A stretch of 64,000 nucleotides of DNA from Aurantiacibacter atlanticus. Lineage in GTDB: Bacteria > Pseudomonadota > Alphaproteobacteria > Sphingomonadales > Sphingomonadaceae. Positions 9,080 through 17,371 of the stretch are shown here, in pieces (positions within the stretch are counted from its first letter, which is position 1; the number at the start of each line of letters is the position of its first letter). Made by a program: the position numbers and the translations under genes. The notes under the pieces were generated by a model. It was not told the DNA's origin. It did no database searches and was given only the letters and a program-made list of their open reading frames with translations. The stretch spans positions 1,302,001-1,366,000 of the forward strand of contig NZ_CP011310.1 in the NCBI RefSeq assembly GCF_001077815.2. The letters run 5' to 3'.

Positions 9080-10539
9080 TCGGGATTCCTGTCAGCTTGC
9101 CGCTCTGCGACATCGGGCAGTGGAAAATCATAATCTGTGCTGGTCCAGCCACCGCCCAGCGCCTGTGTCAGGCGGACGAAGGAGATGGCGCGGTCGGCTT
9201 CTGCGCTGACCATCTGGTTGCGCGCGGACAGCAGCAGGTTTTCGGCGGTCAGCAGCGTACGAAAATCGGTCAATCCGCCCTGATACTGGCTGCGCGCAAG
9301 CAGCGCGGAATTGCTGGCGGCATCAAGTGCCTCATCATTGATATCGACCCGCAGGCCCGCCGTGCGCAGATCCACCGATGCGGTTTCAACGTCTTCGAGT
9401 GCGTTGAGAATAGACTGTTCCCAGTTGGCAAGAGAGGCGCGTGCGCCTGCCTCCGCGCTATCAATCTGGGCCCGCGTGCGCCCTCCGTCGAAAATGAGCT
9501 GACTGACACCTGCAAATAGATTGCCCGTGATCACATCGAAAAGACTGCCCAACGTTTCCTGAGAGGTGCCGATGGAACCGGTGAGGCGCACTAGCGGAAG
9601 TAATTGAGCACGCGCGACACCGATCCGCGCGCTGTCTGCCACCAATGCCGCTTCGGCACTGCGCACATCGGGGCGGCGGCGCAGGACATCGGCAGGCGCT
9701 TCAAATCCTGTGAGCAAAGGCGGTTGCGGGACTGCCGCAGGGCCCACCGTATCAAACGCATTATACACACGGCCCGGCGGTTCACCGATCAATGTGGATA
9801 TTGCATTGGCCGTTGCGGCAAGGCTGCTTTCAAGAAGGGGAACGGTGGCAGCAGTCTGTGCGCGCTGGGTACGAGCCTGCTCGACATCCAGGCTGGAAAC
9901 TAGGCCTGCCTGGTTGCGCCATCGCGCAATCTGCAGATTGTCTTCCTGATAGGCAAGCGTATTGCGCGCGATTTCAAGCTGTTGTGAAGTGGCGCGGGCA
10001 TTGACCGTGGCGATGGCTACCTGTCCAACCAAAAGGCGTTGCAGATCAGCGAGCGAATAGCCCGTTGCCGCGAGATCGGCCTTTGCTGCCGAAACGCTGC
10101 TCGATATCTGGCCGAAGATATCGGCTTCCCAACTGGCATCTGCGCCAAGAGAGAATTGCACACCATCGCGCGAAAAATCGCCAATGTCGCGATTGATCCC
10201 GCCAGTAGCCGATATGGCCGGTAGATATCCGGCACGCGCTTGAACCAACGATGCGCGGGCCTGATCAAGTCGTGCTGCACTGATAGCAAGATCGCGATTT
10301 TCGACGATCGCCTGCTCAACGAATTGGGTTAGCAATGGATCGCCAAGAAGGGTCCAATATTGTGCAAGCTCAGCAGAAACGGGGGCTGCAGCGGCACGTT
10401 GCGTTTCATCCAGCGCCCAGGTGGCAGGCACTGCGACAGTGGGTTGCGCCACATCGACTTGCGAGGTGGCGCAAGCGGACAGGGCAAGCAAAGCTGCCGT
10501 GCTAAACGACCAACGCACCGGAAAGGCGCTACGATGCAT
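9076..10539 (-). CDS. TolC/NodT-family outer-membrane efflux lipoprotein
   Basis: Outer-membrane channel component of the export operon, 487 residues. I chose the ATG at 10539 because a GGGGGA Shine-Dalgarno site precedes it. It also gives a clean lipoprotein signal, with lipobox LSAC ending at Cys23. The longer open frame adds 26 residues before the signal peptide. Two repeated OEP domains with long helices follow, including the LDQARASLVQARAGYLP motif and GEPPGRV. It is the first gene of the minus-strand operon, so the promoter lies at about 10560-10700. Confidence 0.92.
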   Translation of the reverse strand: MHRSAFPVRWSFSTAALLALSACATSQVDVAQPTVAVPATWALDETQRAAAAPVSAELAQYWTLLGDPLLTQFVEQAIVENRDLAISAARLDQARASLVQARAGYLPAISATGGINRDIGDFSRDGVQFSLGADASWEADIFGQISSSVSAAKADLAATGYSLADLQRLLVGQVAIATVNARATSQQLEIARNTLAYQEDNLQIARWRNQAGLVSSLDVEQARTQRAQTAATVPLLESSLAATANAISTLIGEPPGRVYNAFDTVGPAAVPQPPLLTGFEAPADVLRRRPDVRSAEAALVADSARIGVARAQLLPLVRLTGSIGTSQETLGSLFDVITGNLFAGVSQLIFDGGRTRAQIDSAEAGARASLANWEQSILNALEDVETASVDLRTAGLRVDINDEALDAASNSALLARSQYQGGLTDFRTLLTAENLLLSARNQMVSAEADRAISFVRLTQALGGGWTSTDYDFPLPDVAERQADRNPE

Positions 10540-10599
10540 TGATTGCAATCCCCCGATGGCTTGTCCACTTCGCTCTATAACCGGGCGCAATATCTGTTC

Positions 10600-10613
10600 C
10601 AAACTACAGTTTG
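10600..10613. promoter_or_regulatory. Palindrome upstream of efflux operon, candidate repressor operator
   Basis: CAAACTACAGTTTG: perfect 6-bp arms with a 2-base spacer, 61 bases upstream of the tolC-like start and in the likely promoter zone. The shape suits a TetR-like dimer, but no regulator gene is adjacent. Function is inferred. Confidence 0.4.
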
Positions 10614-10751
10614 TCACACTGCCTAGTACACGAATCTCTGTTACCCGAGCGCAACAATGTCTACACCGATGTCAATTGCAACACTAACATTGAGAGGGAC
10701 ATATAACCCAAGGGAATATGTGCAGTTTATTATAGATGAATGTTCCTTGGC

Positions 10752-10775
10752 GTCCGACCAAGTGTATTGTCGGAC
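10752..10775. repeat. Inverted repeat GTCCGAC-N10-GTCGGAC
   Basis: Perfect 7-bp arms around a 10-base loop in the 256-bp space between the DUF3445 gene end and the efflux operon start. It could be a terminator for the DUF3445 gene, though no T-run follows on the minus strand. A related TCGGAC half-site lies about 14 bases further right. Confidence 0.4.
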
Positions 10776-10795
10776 TAATGCGGAAACTCGGACGG

Positions 10796-11620
10796 CTAGT
10801 CCATCGTTTTCGTCACCTGCGCAGCGAAGGTCTTAATCTGCGACGCAAAGAAGGTGGCGCCGCGCCGCTCCGCTTCTGCTGACGGGATCGTCAACACCGC
10901 TTTGGCCATTCGCGCAATATTGGCTGGGGAGAGCGATCCGAGAGGCGCGACATGGACCCCTATTGTAAACAGGATCGCCCCTGTCTCAGGAAGGCGCCGC
11001 AGCGTTTGGCGCTCGCTGCGAACGAAAAGCGTCCTGCCGGCATTGGCGACTGTGACATGGGCAAAGGCCTGTTGTGGGGGATTTTGCGCTATCCAGCGCA
11101 AGGCCGGGGTGGGGCTGACAAACCAGTTACAACGCCCGAAAATCTTACCCGGTTTCAGACCGGCCATGAAGTGATCGACCCCGCTTGCAAGCTGATCTGT
11201 ATAACCGTGGATCGGGGCGTGGAGCGAGATGAGTGACTTGCCAAGCTTTCTTGCCGGGTCCCAATCGGTTGGAAAAGCCACCGCCGCGCCGATCAGGCGG
11301 TACAGGCCTTCTCCTTCATCCGGGGCAAGCAGGCACATGTCCTCCCATGCTGAACGCGCAGCATCTTCCAACCCGCCTTGCAACCCTCGCATTGCGGCAA
11401 GTTCTGCTCCTGCCGGATGGGCATCTGGCGTGAGTTGCACGCTTTCTGGATGGGCGTCGAAAGCAGCGTTCCGAAGGTCAAGATCAGGGTCTGGCTGGAG
11501 CCATTCAGTTTCAGCGAGAGACACTAGCCCCATTTTCAACGCACCGCCACCGCGTGCGCGCGGCAAAAGCTCGTCGACCGAAAAGCCGAGCCGTTGGGTG
11601 GGCGTTTTCATCCTGTCCAT
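10796..11620 (-). CDS. DUF3445 protein, haem-dependent oxidative N-demethylase-like
   Basis: A 274-residue protein that I recognise as the DUF3445 family, whose studied members are the alpha subunit of haem-dependent oxidative N-demethylase. Typical segments are PDEGEGLYRLIGAAVAFP, LISLHAPIHGY and a late RSERQTLRRLPETGAILFTI. In some relatives this subunit works with separate beta and gamma subunits, and none of these is nearby. It may therefore act alone or on another substrate. The start could also be the Met three codons later (11611). Confidence 0.75.
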   Translation of the reverse strand: MDRMKTPTQRLGFSVDELLPRARGGGALKMGLVSLAETEWLQPDPDLDLRNAAFDAHPESVQLTPDAHPAGAELAAMRGLQGGLEDAARSAWEDMCLLAPDEGEGLYRLIGAAVAFPTDWDPARKLGKSLISLHAPIHGYTDQLASGVDHFMAGLKPGKIFGRCNWFVSPTPALRWIAQNPPQQAFAHVTVANAGRTLFVRSERQTLRRLPETGAILFTIGVHVAPLGSLSPANIARMAKAVLTIPSAEAERRGATFFASQIKTFAAQVTKTMD

Positions 11621-11832
11621 GTCACCGTCATCATGCTCGCGACCTGCTGCTCACGCTCTGGGCAATTACGCTCTCGATTGCCCGCATAATTGGCAATCAG
11701 CACGACGGGGTGGACGAAGGTCACAGAGGCTCCTGTAATACGATTTCCCAACATTCGCGGGATGTACTGTGGGTTACAAGCTTGTGTACGCAATTCCATT
11801 TAGACATGTCGATGTGCTTTGGTCTCATTTTA

Positions 11833-11849
11833 CAAACATAAGATGTTTG
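11833..11849. promoter_or_regulatory. Inverted repeat upstream of PilZ gene, candidate operator
   Basis: CAAACAT-AAG-ATGTTTG, perfect 7-bp arms with a 3-base spacer, about 40 bases upstream of the PilZ start in an AT-rich stretch. A second palindrome, ACAAGCTTGT, lies at 11776-11785. Both suggest protein-binding sites; no regulator is identifiable. Confidence 0.35.
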
Positions 11850-11889
11850 AAACCACTGCTTATTATCCTGCAATATCAGGAGAATAATA

Positions 11890-12168
11890 ATGGGTCTGAC
11901 ACTATCCGCATCGACATTTGTCTCGCGCCCCCCGCGTTGGGAATGCGACGTGGATGTCATCATAGATGACGGATGTTCGGAATTGTCCGGGCGCATAGCA
12001 AACATCTCCGAATCCGGCTTCATGGCCGAATGCGAGCGACGCCTGCCATTGGGCGAAATTGTTACGGTGATAATTCCCGGTCGCGGCAGGGTCAGGGCCG
12101 AGGTATGCTGGGCCGTGGGATGGCGCCTGGGCGCCAGGATCCTTGACGAGGCAAACGTTTCGGCCTGA
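11890..12168 (+). CDS. PilZ domain protein
   Basis: A stand-alone 92-residue PilZ domain, a fold that commonly senses cyclic di-GMP. The NISESGF motif (about residues 38-44) matches the D/N-x-S-x-x-G consensus. The arginine motif is atypical: RPPR (13-16) has two, not three, residues between the arginines. Nucleotide binding is therefore uncertain. An AGGAG site lies 7 bases upstream of the ATG. It is transcribed away from the DUF3445 gene and 78 bases before the CoA-transferase. Confidence 0.82.
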   Translation: MGLTLSASTFVSRPPRWECDVDVIIDDGCSELSGRIANISESGFMAECERRLPLGEIVTVIIPGRGRVRAEVCWAVGWRLGARILDEANVSA

Positions 12169-12246
12169 GCATTCTTGTCAACCGCCATGGCGGGACCAAA
12201 CTGAAAACATGTGTCATCTGCGCTGAAGGTGATTAGGACGCTTTGT

Positions 12247-13374
12247 ATGAGCGAAGCACACGGACATGCGCCACTGGGAGGCATCAAGGTCGTCGAACTG
12301 GCACGGATACTTGCAGGCCCTTGGGCCGGGCAGGTTCTGGCCGATCTGGGCGCGGAGGTCACCAAGGTTGAAAGCCCTGAAGGAGACGATACGCGGGGCT
12401 GGGGTCCGCCCTTCATCGATCGGGAAGATGGCACGACGGATGCGGCCTATTTCCACGCTGCGAACCGCGGGAAGGCGAGTGTGATCGCTAATTTCGCCGA
12501 TCCCGAAGATCTGGCCCGCGTGAAGGCGCTGATCGCGGATGCTGATGTCGTGATCGAGAACTTCAAGCTTGGCGGGTTGAAGCGTTTCGGCCTCGATTAT
12601 GAAAGTCTCGCGCGGGATAATCCTCGGCTTGTCTATTGTTCGATCACCGGTTTCGGACAGGACGGCCCCTATGCGGCGCGCGCCGGGTATGATTTCATCA
12701 TCCAGGGCATGAGTGGGATCATGGATCTGACCGGAGAACCTGACGGTCCGCCGCAGAAGATAGGCGTGGCCTATGCGGATATTCTCACGGGGCTTTACGC
12801 CGTTATTGGTATCCAGGCAGCGTTGCGGCAGCGTGAGGAAACTGAGCGTGGTCAGCTGGTGGACATGGCGCTGTTCGATGTGATGGTGGGCACGCTCGCC
12901 AATCAGGCGATGAATCACCTTGCCAGTGGCCGAAACCCGAAACGTCTTGGCAACGCTCATCCCAATATCGCGCCGTATGAGTCTTTTCGCGCCAAAGATG
13001 GCTGGCTGATCGTCGCAATTGGCAATGATCGGCAGTTCGAGCGGTTTTCAGAGGTGATTTCCATGCCCCGGCGCGAGGAATGGACTACAAATGCGCGGCG
13101 CGTGAAAAACCGCGAAGCATTATCGGCCTCGATCACGCGCCGCATTGCGGAATGGGGACGCGATGATTTACTTGAGAAGCTGGAACAGGCGAAGGTGCCT
13201 GCGGGGCCGATCAACAGTGTGAAACAGGCTTTGAATGATCCGCAAATAGAAGCACGCGGAATGGTTGTAGATCTGGAAGAAGGCTTGCGGGGATTGCGCA
13301 CGCCAATCCGCTTTTCCGATGCAAGACTAGTGATCGGCCAGCCATCTCCCAGCTTGCCCAAATCACCGAAATAG
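12247..13374 (+). CDS. CaiB/BaiF family (class III) CoA-transferase
   Basis: Moves CoA between carboxylic acids through aspartyl-CoA thioester chemistry. The 375 residues start with LGGIKVVELARILAGP, typical of the family, and Asp149 in ARAGYDF is the expected catalytic residue. I chose ATG 12247, preceded by an AGGACG site, over an upstream in-frame start. Glutaryl-CoA dehydrogenase lies 1.5 kb away on the other strand. CoA-transferases of this class often pair with that enzyme and supply it with glutaryl-CoA, so a succinyl-CoA:glutarate role is plausible but unproven. Confidence 0.88.
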   Translation: MSEAHGHAPLGGIKVVELARILAGPWAGQVLADLGAEVTKVESPEGDDTRGWGPPFIDREDGTTDAAYFHAANRGKASVIANFADPEDLARVKALIADADVVIENFKLGGLKRFGLDYESLARDNPRLVYCSITGFGQDGPYAARAGYDFIIQGMSGIMDLTGEPDGPPQKIGVAYADILTGLYAVIGIQAALRQREETERGQLVDMALFDVMVGTLANQAMNHLASGRNPKRLGNAHPNIAPYESFRAKDGWLIVAIGNDRQFERFSEVISMPRREEWTTNARRVKNREALSASITRRIAEWGRDDLLEKLEQAKVPAGPINSVKQALNDPQIEARGMVVDLEEGLRGLRTPIRFSDARLVIGQPSPSLPKSPK

Positions 13375-13417
13375 AACGCGCGGCCATTTAGGGCCCTTCA
13401 GAACAGGACAAAGAAAA

Positions 13418-13445
13418 GGGGCCGGGAGATTGCTCTCCCGGCCCC
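13418..13445. terminator. Bidirectional hairpin terminator
   Basis: Perfect 12-bp stem GGGGCCGGGAGA / TCTCCCGGCCCC with loop TTGC, flanked by AAAA on the left and TGTTTC on the right. It lies between the convergent CoA-transferase and OmpA genes. Confidence 0.85.
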
Positions 13446-13473
13446 TGTTTCATGTGCCGTATAAGGCTTGGGC

Positions 13474-14694
13474 TTACATGCCCGAACCCGGACCATAGGT
13501 CACTTCAACGCGGCGGTTCTGCAGTTCGCGGACACCGTCTGCGGTTGCAACACGAGGCATGCTCTCACCGAAAGCTTCGGTGGAGATGCGCGCACCCGGG
13601 ATGCCGCGACCGGTCAGATAGCTCTGAACCGAAGCGTTACGACGTTCTGCCAGACCCACGTTGTAGGTCACGCTGCCCGAACGGTCGGTGTGACCGGCAA
13701 GCATGATGTTCGCGCTGCCGCAATCGCTGTAGGCAGTGACGGCGCTGTTAAGCACGGTAGCTGCTTCCGTCGTGATTTCCGACTGATCCCAGTCGAAGAA
13801 CACGATGTACGGGCCGGTGTTGCACTCAACCTGCGGCGGCGGAGGCGGCGGAGGAGGAGGCGGGGGAGGAGGCGGCGGCGGCGGCGGCGGGGGGGGCGGC
13901 GGCGGCGGAGCGTCGGCACCCAGCATGAAGCGCAGGCCCAGCGAAATCAGGTGCTGGTCAGGCGATACGCCGAACTGACCCGGAAGCAGGCGATTCCTGA
14001 TTTCCGCATCGTCAAAAAGCGCACGATACTTATATTCAGCGAAAATTTCCGACTTTTCGGAAAGCTCTGCCGAAATACCGGCGATGCCCTGATACGCGAA
14101 CTGTGTGTCCGCATCATTGGCAATCAGAACGTCACTGGGGGCATAGTCTACGTCGATGACATAAACGCCGGCGCCGGCGCCGATGTAAGGCTTGATGCCG
14201 CCAAGATCGAAATCATAAAGAATGTTCAGGAACGCGCCGTAGCTTTCAACGTCCCCGCTGCCATCGCCGAGTGCGTCACCGACGGTAAAACCGACAGGCT
14301 CGCTGCGCAGCAGGATTGCGGCATCTTCATTGGAGATGTCCGCGCCGCCAAGAAAAGCGCCATTGTGCGTATCTACGTCATACGCAACATAGGTGCCTTC
14401 CAGCTCGATACGGAGGCCACTGTCAAAAGCGTAACCGATCTGCGCGCCGGCGTTCCAGCCCCAGTCAGTTTCGGTTTCGAAAGAGTAAGATGTGCCAGCA
14501 GCGATCGCGGGATAACCCGGGAAGTTGATCGCGGTGTTTTCATCGACTTCATCAATGTCCGCGCTGGTCGTGCCACTGTTAGAGGCATCTTCTGCCGAAA
14601 CCGTGCCACCACTGATAGCAATATAGGGATCCGCATGAGCGACCCCCGGAATTGCGAGCGCCAATACTGACGCTGAAAGAAGTAATCTCTTCAT
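13474..14694 (-). CDS. OmpA-family outer-membrane protein with 25-proline linker
   Basis: Outer-membrane beta-barrel joined to a peptidoglycan-binding OmpA C-terminal domain, 406 residues. The start at 14694 gives a signal peptide (MKRLLLSASVLALAIPGVAHA region) and has GAAGGA upstream. An eight-stranded-barrel-like N-terminal part is followed by exactly 25 consecutive prolines, encoded at 13834-13908. The OmpA domain follows, with LAGHTDRSGS and LAERRNASVQSYL, and the end NRRVEVTYG. It probably anchors the outer membrane to the wall. It lies between a CoA-transferase and glutaryl-CoA dehydrogenase. Confidence 0.92.
   Translation of the reverse strand: MKRLLLSASVLALAIPGVAHADPYIAISGGTVSAEDASNSGTTSADIDEVDENTAINFPGYPAIAAGTSYSFETETDWGWNAGAQIGYAFDSGLRIELEGTYVAYDVDTHNGAFLGGADISNEDAAILLRSEPVGFTVGDALGDGSGDVESYGAFLNILYDFDLGGIKPYIGAGAGVYVIDVDYAPSDVLIANDADTQFAYQGIAGISAELSEKSEIFAEYKYRALFDDAEIRNRLLPGQFGVSPDQHLISLGLRFMLGADAPPPPPPPPPPPPPPPPPPPPPPPPPQVECNTGPYIVFFDWDQSEITTEAATVLNSAVTAYSDCGSANIMLAGHTDRSGSVTYNVGLAERRNASVQSYLTGRGIPGARISTEAFGESMPRVATADGVRELQNRRVEVTYGPGSGM
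13834..13908. repeat. (CGG/AGG/GGG)25 triplet tract encoding polyproline
   Basis: A 75-base imperfect triplet repeat. On the coding (minus) strand it is 25 proline codons, a mix of CCG, CCT and CCC. Such a tract is prone to slippage in 3-base steps, so linker length may vary between strains without frameshift. Confidence 0.9.
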
Positions 14695-14845
14695 TATATA
14701 TCCTTCAATTCGCACGGGAACCATCCTCCCCGCGTCACCAAACGTAATGCGTCCAATAAATTAATGTTCCATCGCTGCGAAGAGGAAAATGCAGTCACTT
14801 TTGCACTGTGGCTAAAATGCCGCACTCGCGCGATGAGCTGTGTAA

Positions 14846-16030
14846 TTAGAACGCCGAGATGCCAGTAATCCCGCGACCAAGTATTAATGCGTGTACGTCG
14901 TGAGTGCCTTCATAGGTGTTGACAGTCTCAAGGTTCGCCATGTGGCGCATCACCTGATATTCTTCGGAAATACCGTTGCCGCCGTGCATGTCACGCGCGG
15001 CCCGCGCCATCTCGAGCGCCTTGCCGACGTTATTTCGCTTCACCAACGAGATCATTTCGGGTGCGAACCTGCCTTCCTCCATCAGCCGGCCGACGCGCAA
15101 GCTGGCCTGCAAGCCGAGCGCAATTTCGCTTACCATGTCTGCAAGTTTGAGCTGATAAAGCTGTTTTGACGCAAGCGGCACACCGAACTGATGCCGATCA
15201 AGGCCATATTGGCGGGCGGCGTGATAGCAGAACTCTGCCGCGCCCATGCTGCCCCATGAAATGCCGTATCGTGCCCGGTTGAGACAGCCGAACGGTCCCT
15301 TCATTCCCGAGACATTGGGCAAGAGGGCATCGGCGGGAAGTTTGACTTCGTCCATCTGAATCATGCCAGTTGTACTGGCGCGGAGCGAGAGCTTGCCGCC
15401 GATCTTTGGCGCCTCTAGCCCTGCCATGCCCTTTTCCAGCACAAAGCCACGCACCTTGTCTTCATGCGCTTCTGACTTTGCCCAAACCACAAAAACATCG
15501 GCGAAGGGAGAGTTTGAAATCCAGCTCTTGGCGCCGGTAAGCGAATAGCCATCACCATCCTTGCGGGCGTAAGTCCGCATTCCGCCAGGATCGGAGCCTG
15601 CATCGGGTTCAGTAAGGCCGAAGCAACCGATCAGCTTTCCGCTGGCCAGGCCGGGCAGGTATTTCTGGCGCTGTTCATCCGACCCATAGGCATGGATTGG
15701 GTGCATCACGAGGCTGGACTGAACGCTGGCCATCGACCGGTAACCACTGTCGACACGCTCAATTTCGCGCGCCACGAGGCCATAGGCGACATAACCCGCG
15801 CCAGCACCGCCGAAACGTTCCGGTATGGTCACGCCCAGCAGGCCCGCTTCGCCCATCATCGGAAAAAGTTCAGGCGCGTCTGCGGCGGCTGCGTAATCCG
15901 CGATCACCCGCGGTTGCAAAGTGGATTGTGCAAATCCATTCGCCGCATCGCGGATCATGCGCTCTTCTTCATTGAGCTGGCCTTCGAGATCGAAGGCATC
16001 GGCCCAGTCAAATGAAACCATATCAGCCAT
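14846..16030 (-). CDS. gcdH: Glutaryl-CoA dehydrogenase
   Basis: FAD acyl-CoA dehydrogenase that oxidises and decarboxylates glutaryl-CoA to crotonyl-CoA in lysine and tryptophan breakdown. The 394 residues show [15 protein letters not shown] (138-151) and [20 protein letters not shown] (253-272), both typical of this subfamily. The catalytic base Glu374 lies in [12 protein letters not shown]. Electrons would pass to ETF. No other gene of the pathway is adjacent except the nearby CoA-transferase, which could activate glutarate. Confidence 0.95.
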   Translation of the reverse strand: MADMVSFDWADAFDLEGQLNEEERMIRDAANGFAQSTLQPRVIADYAAAADAPELFPMMGEAGLLGVTIPERFGGAGAGYVAYGLVAREIERVDSGYRSMASVQSSLVMHPIHAYGSDEQRQKYLPGLASGKLIGCFGLTEPDAGSDPGGMRTYARKDGDGYSLTGAKSWISNSPFADVFVVWAKSEAHEDKVRGFVLEKGMAGLEAPKIGGKLSLRASTTGMIQMDEVKLPADALLPNVSGMKGPFGCLNRARYGISWGSMGAAEFCYHAARQYGLDRHQFGVPLASKQLYQLKLADMVSEIALGLQASLRVGRLMEEGRFAPEMISLVKRNNVGKALEMARAARDMHGGNGISEEYQVMRHMANLETVNTYEGTHDVHALILGRGITGISAF

Positions 16031-16133
16031 GAAATTAGTCTCCTTTGAAACCGGCCTAGGTTTTCAAGGTCGGCACGGCAAGGACTGAAGTCTGCGTCAG
16101 GAGCGAACGCGGACCAGCCCAAGCCATCACTGC

Positions 16134-16514
16134 CTAGTGCATGGAGCTGTAAGCGTTTTCGATCAGACTGATCAGCTTGTCAGGCGGACAGGGCTTGGCT
16201 GCTGCTGCCGCATTGGGATAACGTTCGGCGATATCCTGTTCAGTATAATGACCAGAATGGAATATGATGGGGACCCCAGCTTGCGTGAGCGCATCAGCCA
16301 GCGGGAACACCTCCCCGCTCGACGTCATGACATCGAGTATCGCCAGATCGGGCATGCAATCCGCAATCGCGACCATGGCATGATCCTTATCGGCAAATGG
16401 GCCTTCGACCCGATAGCCGAGATCTCGCACGGTCTCGGAAAGATCGAGCGCAATGATAAATTCATCTTCGACAACCAGCACGACGGGCTGTTCGGTTTGA
16501 AGTTGTGTAGCCAT
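16134..16514 (-). CDS. Single-domain response regulator
   Basis: A 126-residue stand-alone receiver domain with no output domain. Key residues are present: acidic pair Glu16-Asp17, phospho-acceptor Asp61 in LAILDVMT, Ser87, and Lys107 followed by proline. Proteins of this size in alphaproteobacteria often work in phosphorelays with HWE-type kinases, but no kinase is in the window. I chose ATG 16514 with AAGGA six bases upstream; a TTG two codons earlier is possible. Confidence 0.87.
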   Translation of the reverse strand: MATQLQTEQPVVLVVEDEFIIALDLSETVRDLGYRVEGPFADKDHAMVAIADCMPDLAILDVMTSSGEVFPLADALTQAGVPIIFHSGHYTEQDIAERYPNAAAAAKPCPPDKLISLIENAYSSMH

Positions 16515-16604
16515 ATCCAATCCTTGAAACCCACGAGATTCGGGGTCTTTTCGTGACTAATACGCAAGGATGGAGGTACGGTTCCGGCAACATTACCCGT
16601 AAAT

Positions 16605-17204
16605 TCATACTTTGCCGAAGTGTGCTTCATATCCGGTGAGGTCGTTGCTGGCGAGCAAACGGGCCTGTTCTACCCAGTTATCGCGCCGGATGCGCCCCGC
16701 AAATCGGCCAAGTTCAGCGTCTATCCGGTCAATATCGGCGTCACTCCAGCTTGCGATCTGCGCAAATGAGTTGACGCCCTGATCATGCAGGATGGCGACA
16801 AGTTTGGGCCCCACACCCTTGATCCGCTTGAGGTCGTCTCCTGCGGAGGATGCAGGAGAGGGCGGGCTGTCTTCTGCGTCCGCCATCTCCTTGATTGCTT
16901 CGCGCGCGGGGACGGCAGCGCCAGCTTCTGCATCTGCAACGGCAGGCGCTGCAGCGGTTTCATCATGATTGGCAGCCGCCGAAAGCGGGCCGGGGGATGC
17001 GGCGCTTTGCGCGACCGGATCGGCATCGATCAGCGCCTGATTGCGTTTCGCGCCCGATTTGCCTGCCTGTGTTGCGGCATCCGGCTGCTCCTCTATTTCT
17101 ACCTTGGTGCGGCGCGAGGCGTGGAATATCCACCACGCCACGACCACTCCGGTAACCAGCGCAACAAGGATGAGGATCCAGTATTCTTGGAGCAATTCAG
17201 GCAT
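16605..17204 (-). CDS. Membrane-anchored helix-hairpin-helix protein
   Basis: A 199-residue protein of unknown role. One N-terminal transmembrane helix (about residues 8-27) is followed by a basic stretch and a low-complexity Ala/Pro/acidic linker (about 35-120). A C-terminal helix-hairpin-helix domain starts at DDLKRIKGVGPKLVAIL and contains a second IASWSDADIDRIDAELG segment, as in small proteins annotated as predicted 5' nuclease-like. It probably binds DNA or protein at the membrane. It follows a 30-residue membrane protein gene. Confidence 0.75.
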   Translation of the reverse strand: MPELLQEYWILILVALVTGVVVAWWIFHASRRTKVEIEEQPDAATQAGKSGAKRNQALIDADPVAQSAASPGPLSAAANHDETAAAPAVADAEAGAAVPAREAIKEMADAEDSPPSPASSAGDDLKRIKGVGPKLVAILHDQGVNSFAQIASWSDADIDRIDAELGRFAGRIRRDNWVEQARLLASNDLTGYEAHFGKV

Positions 17205-17233
17205 TTCGTAGACTCTTTCCTATTCAGGTCAAA

Positions 17234-17326
17234 TCAGTGGCCGCGGCCCCAGACCGCGAAGCCGATGCCGATGCCAATCGCATAGGCGAGCAGCATGAAC
17301 ACGAATATTTCCATCCAAATCGGCAT
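17234..17326 (-). CDS. 30-residue single-pass membrane protein
   Basis: A small open frame with ATG at 17326, encoding MPIWMEIFVFMLLAYAIGIG followed by IGFAVWGRGH and a stop. It has one hydrophobic helix with a GxGxG-like face. It sits 29 bases before the helix-hairpin-helix gene on the same strand and would be its operon partner. Support is the composition, the fitting gap and the spacing; there is no known family and only a weak GAAAGA ribosome site. Confidence 0.5.
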   Translation of the reverse strand: MPIWMEIFVFMLLAYAIGIGIGFAVWGRGH

Positions 17327-17371
17327 GGCAATCTTTCTACTGCGGGCCAGTGGTTCTGTGCAAGTCCGGCA

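Noticed and set aside
13468..14670. 400-codon open frame on the plus strand opposite the OmpA gene
   Set aside because: It is antisense to a clear OmpA protein with signal peptide and domains; its Arg/Gly-rich composition comes from the proline-codon tract. It has no family features.
14695..14845. EcfG-type general stress promoter (GGAAC and CGTT elements) before the OmpA gene
   Set aside because: Both elements occur on the minus strand but 21 bases apart, whereas 16-17 is expected.
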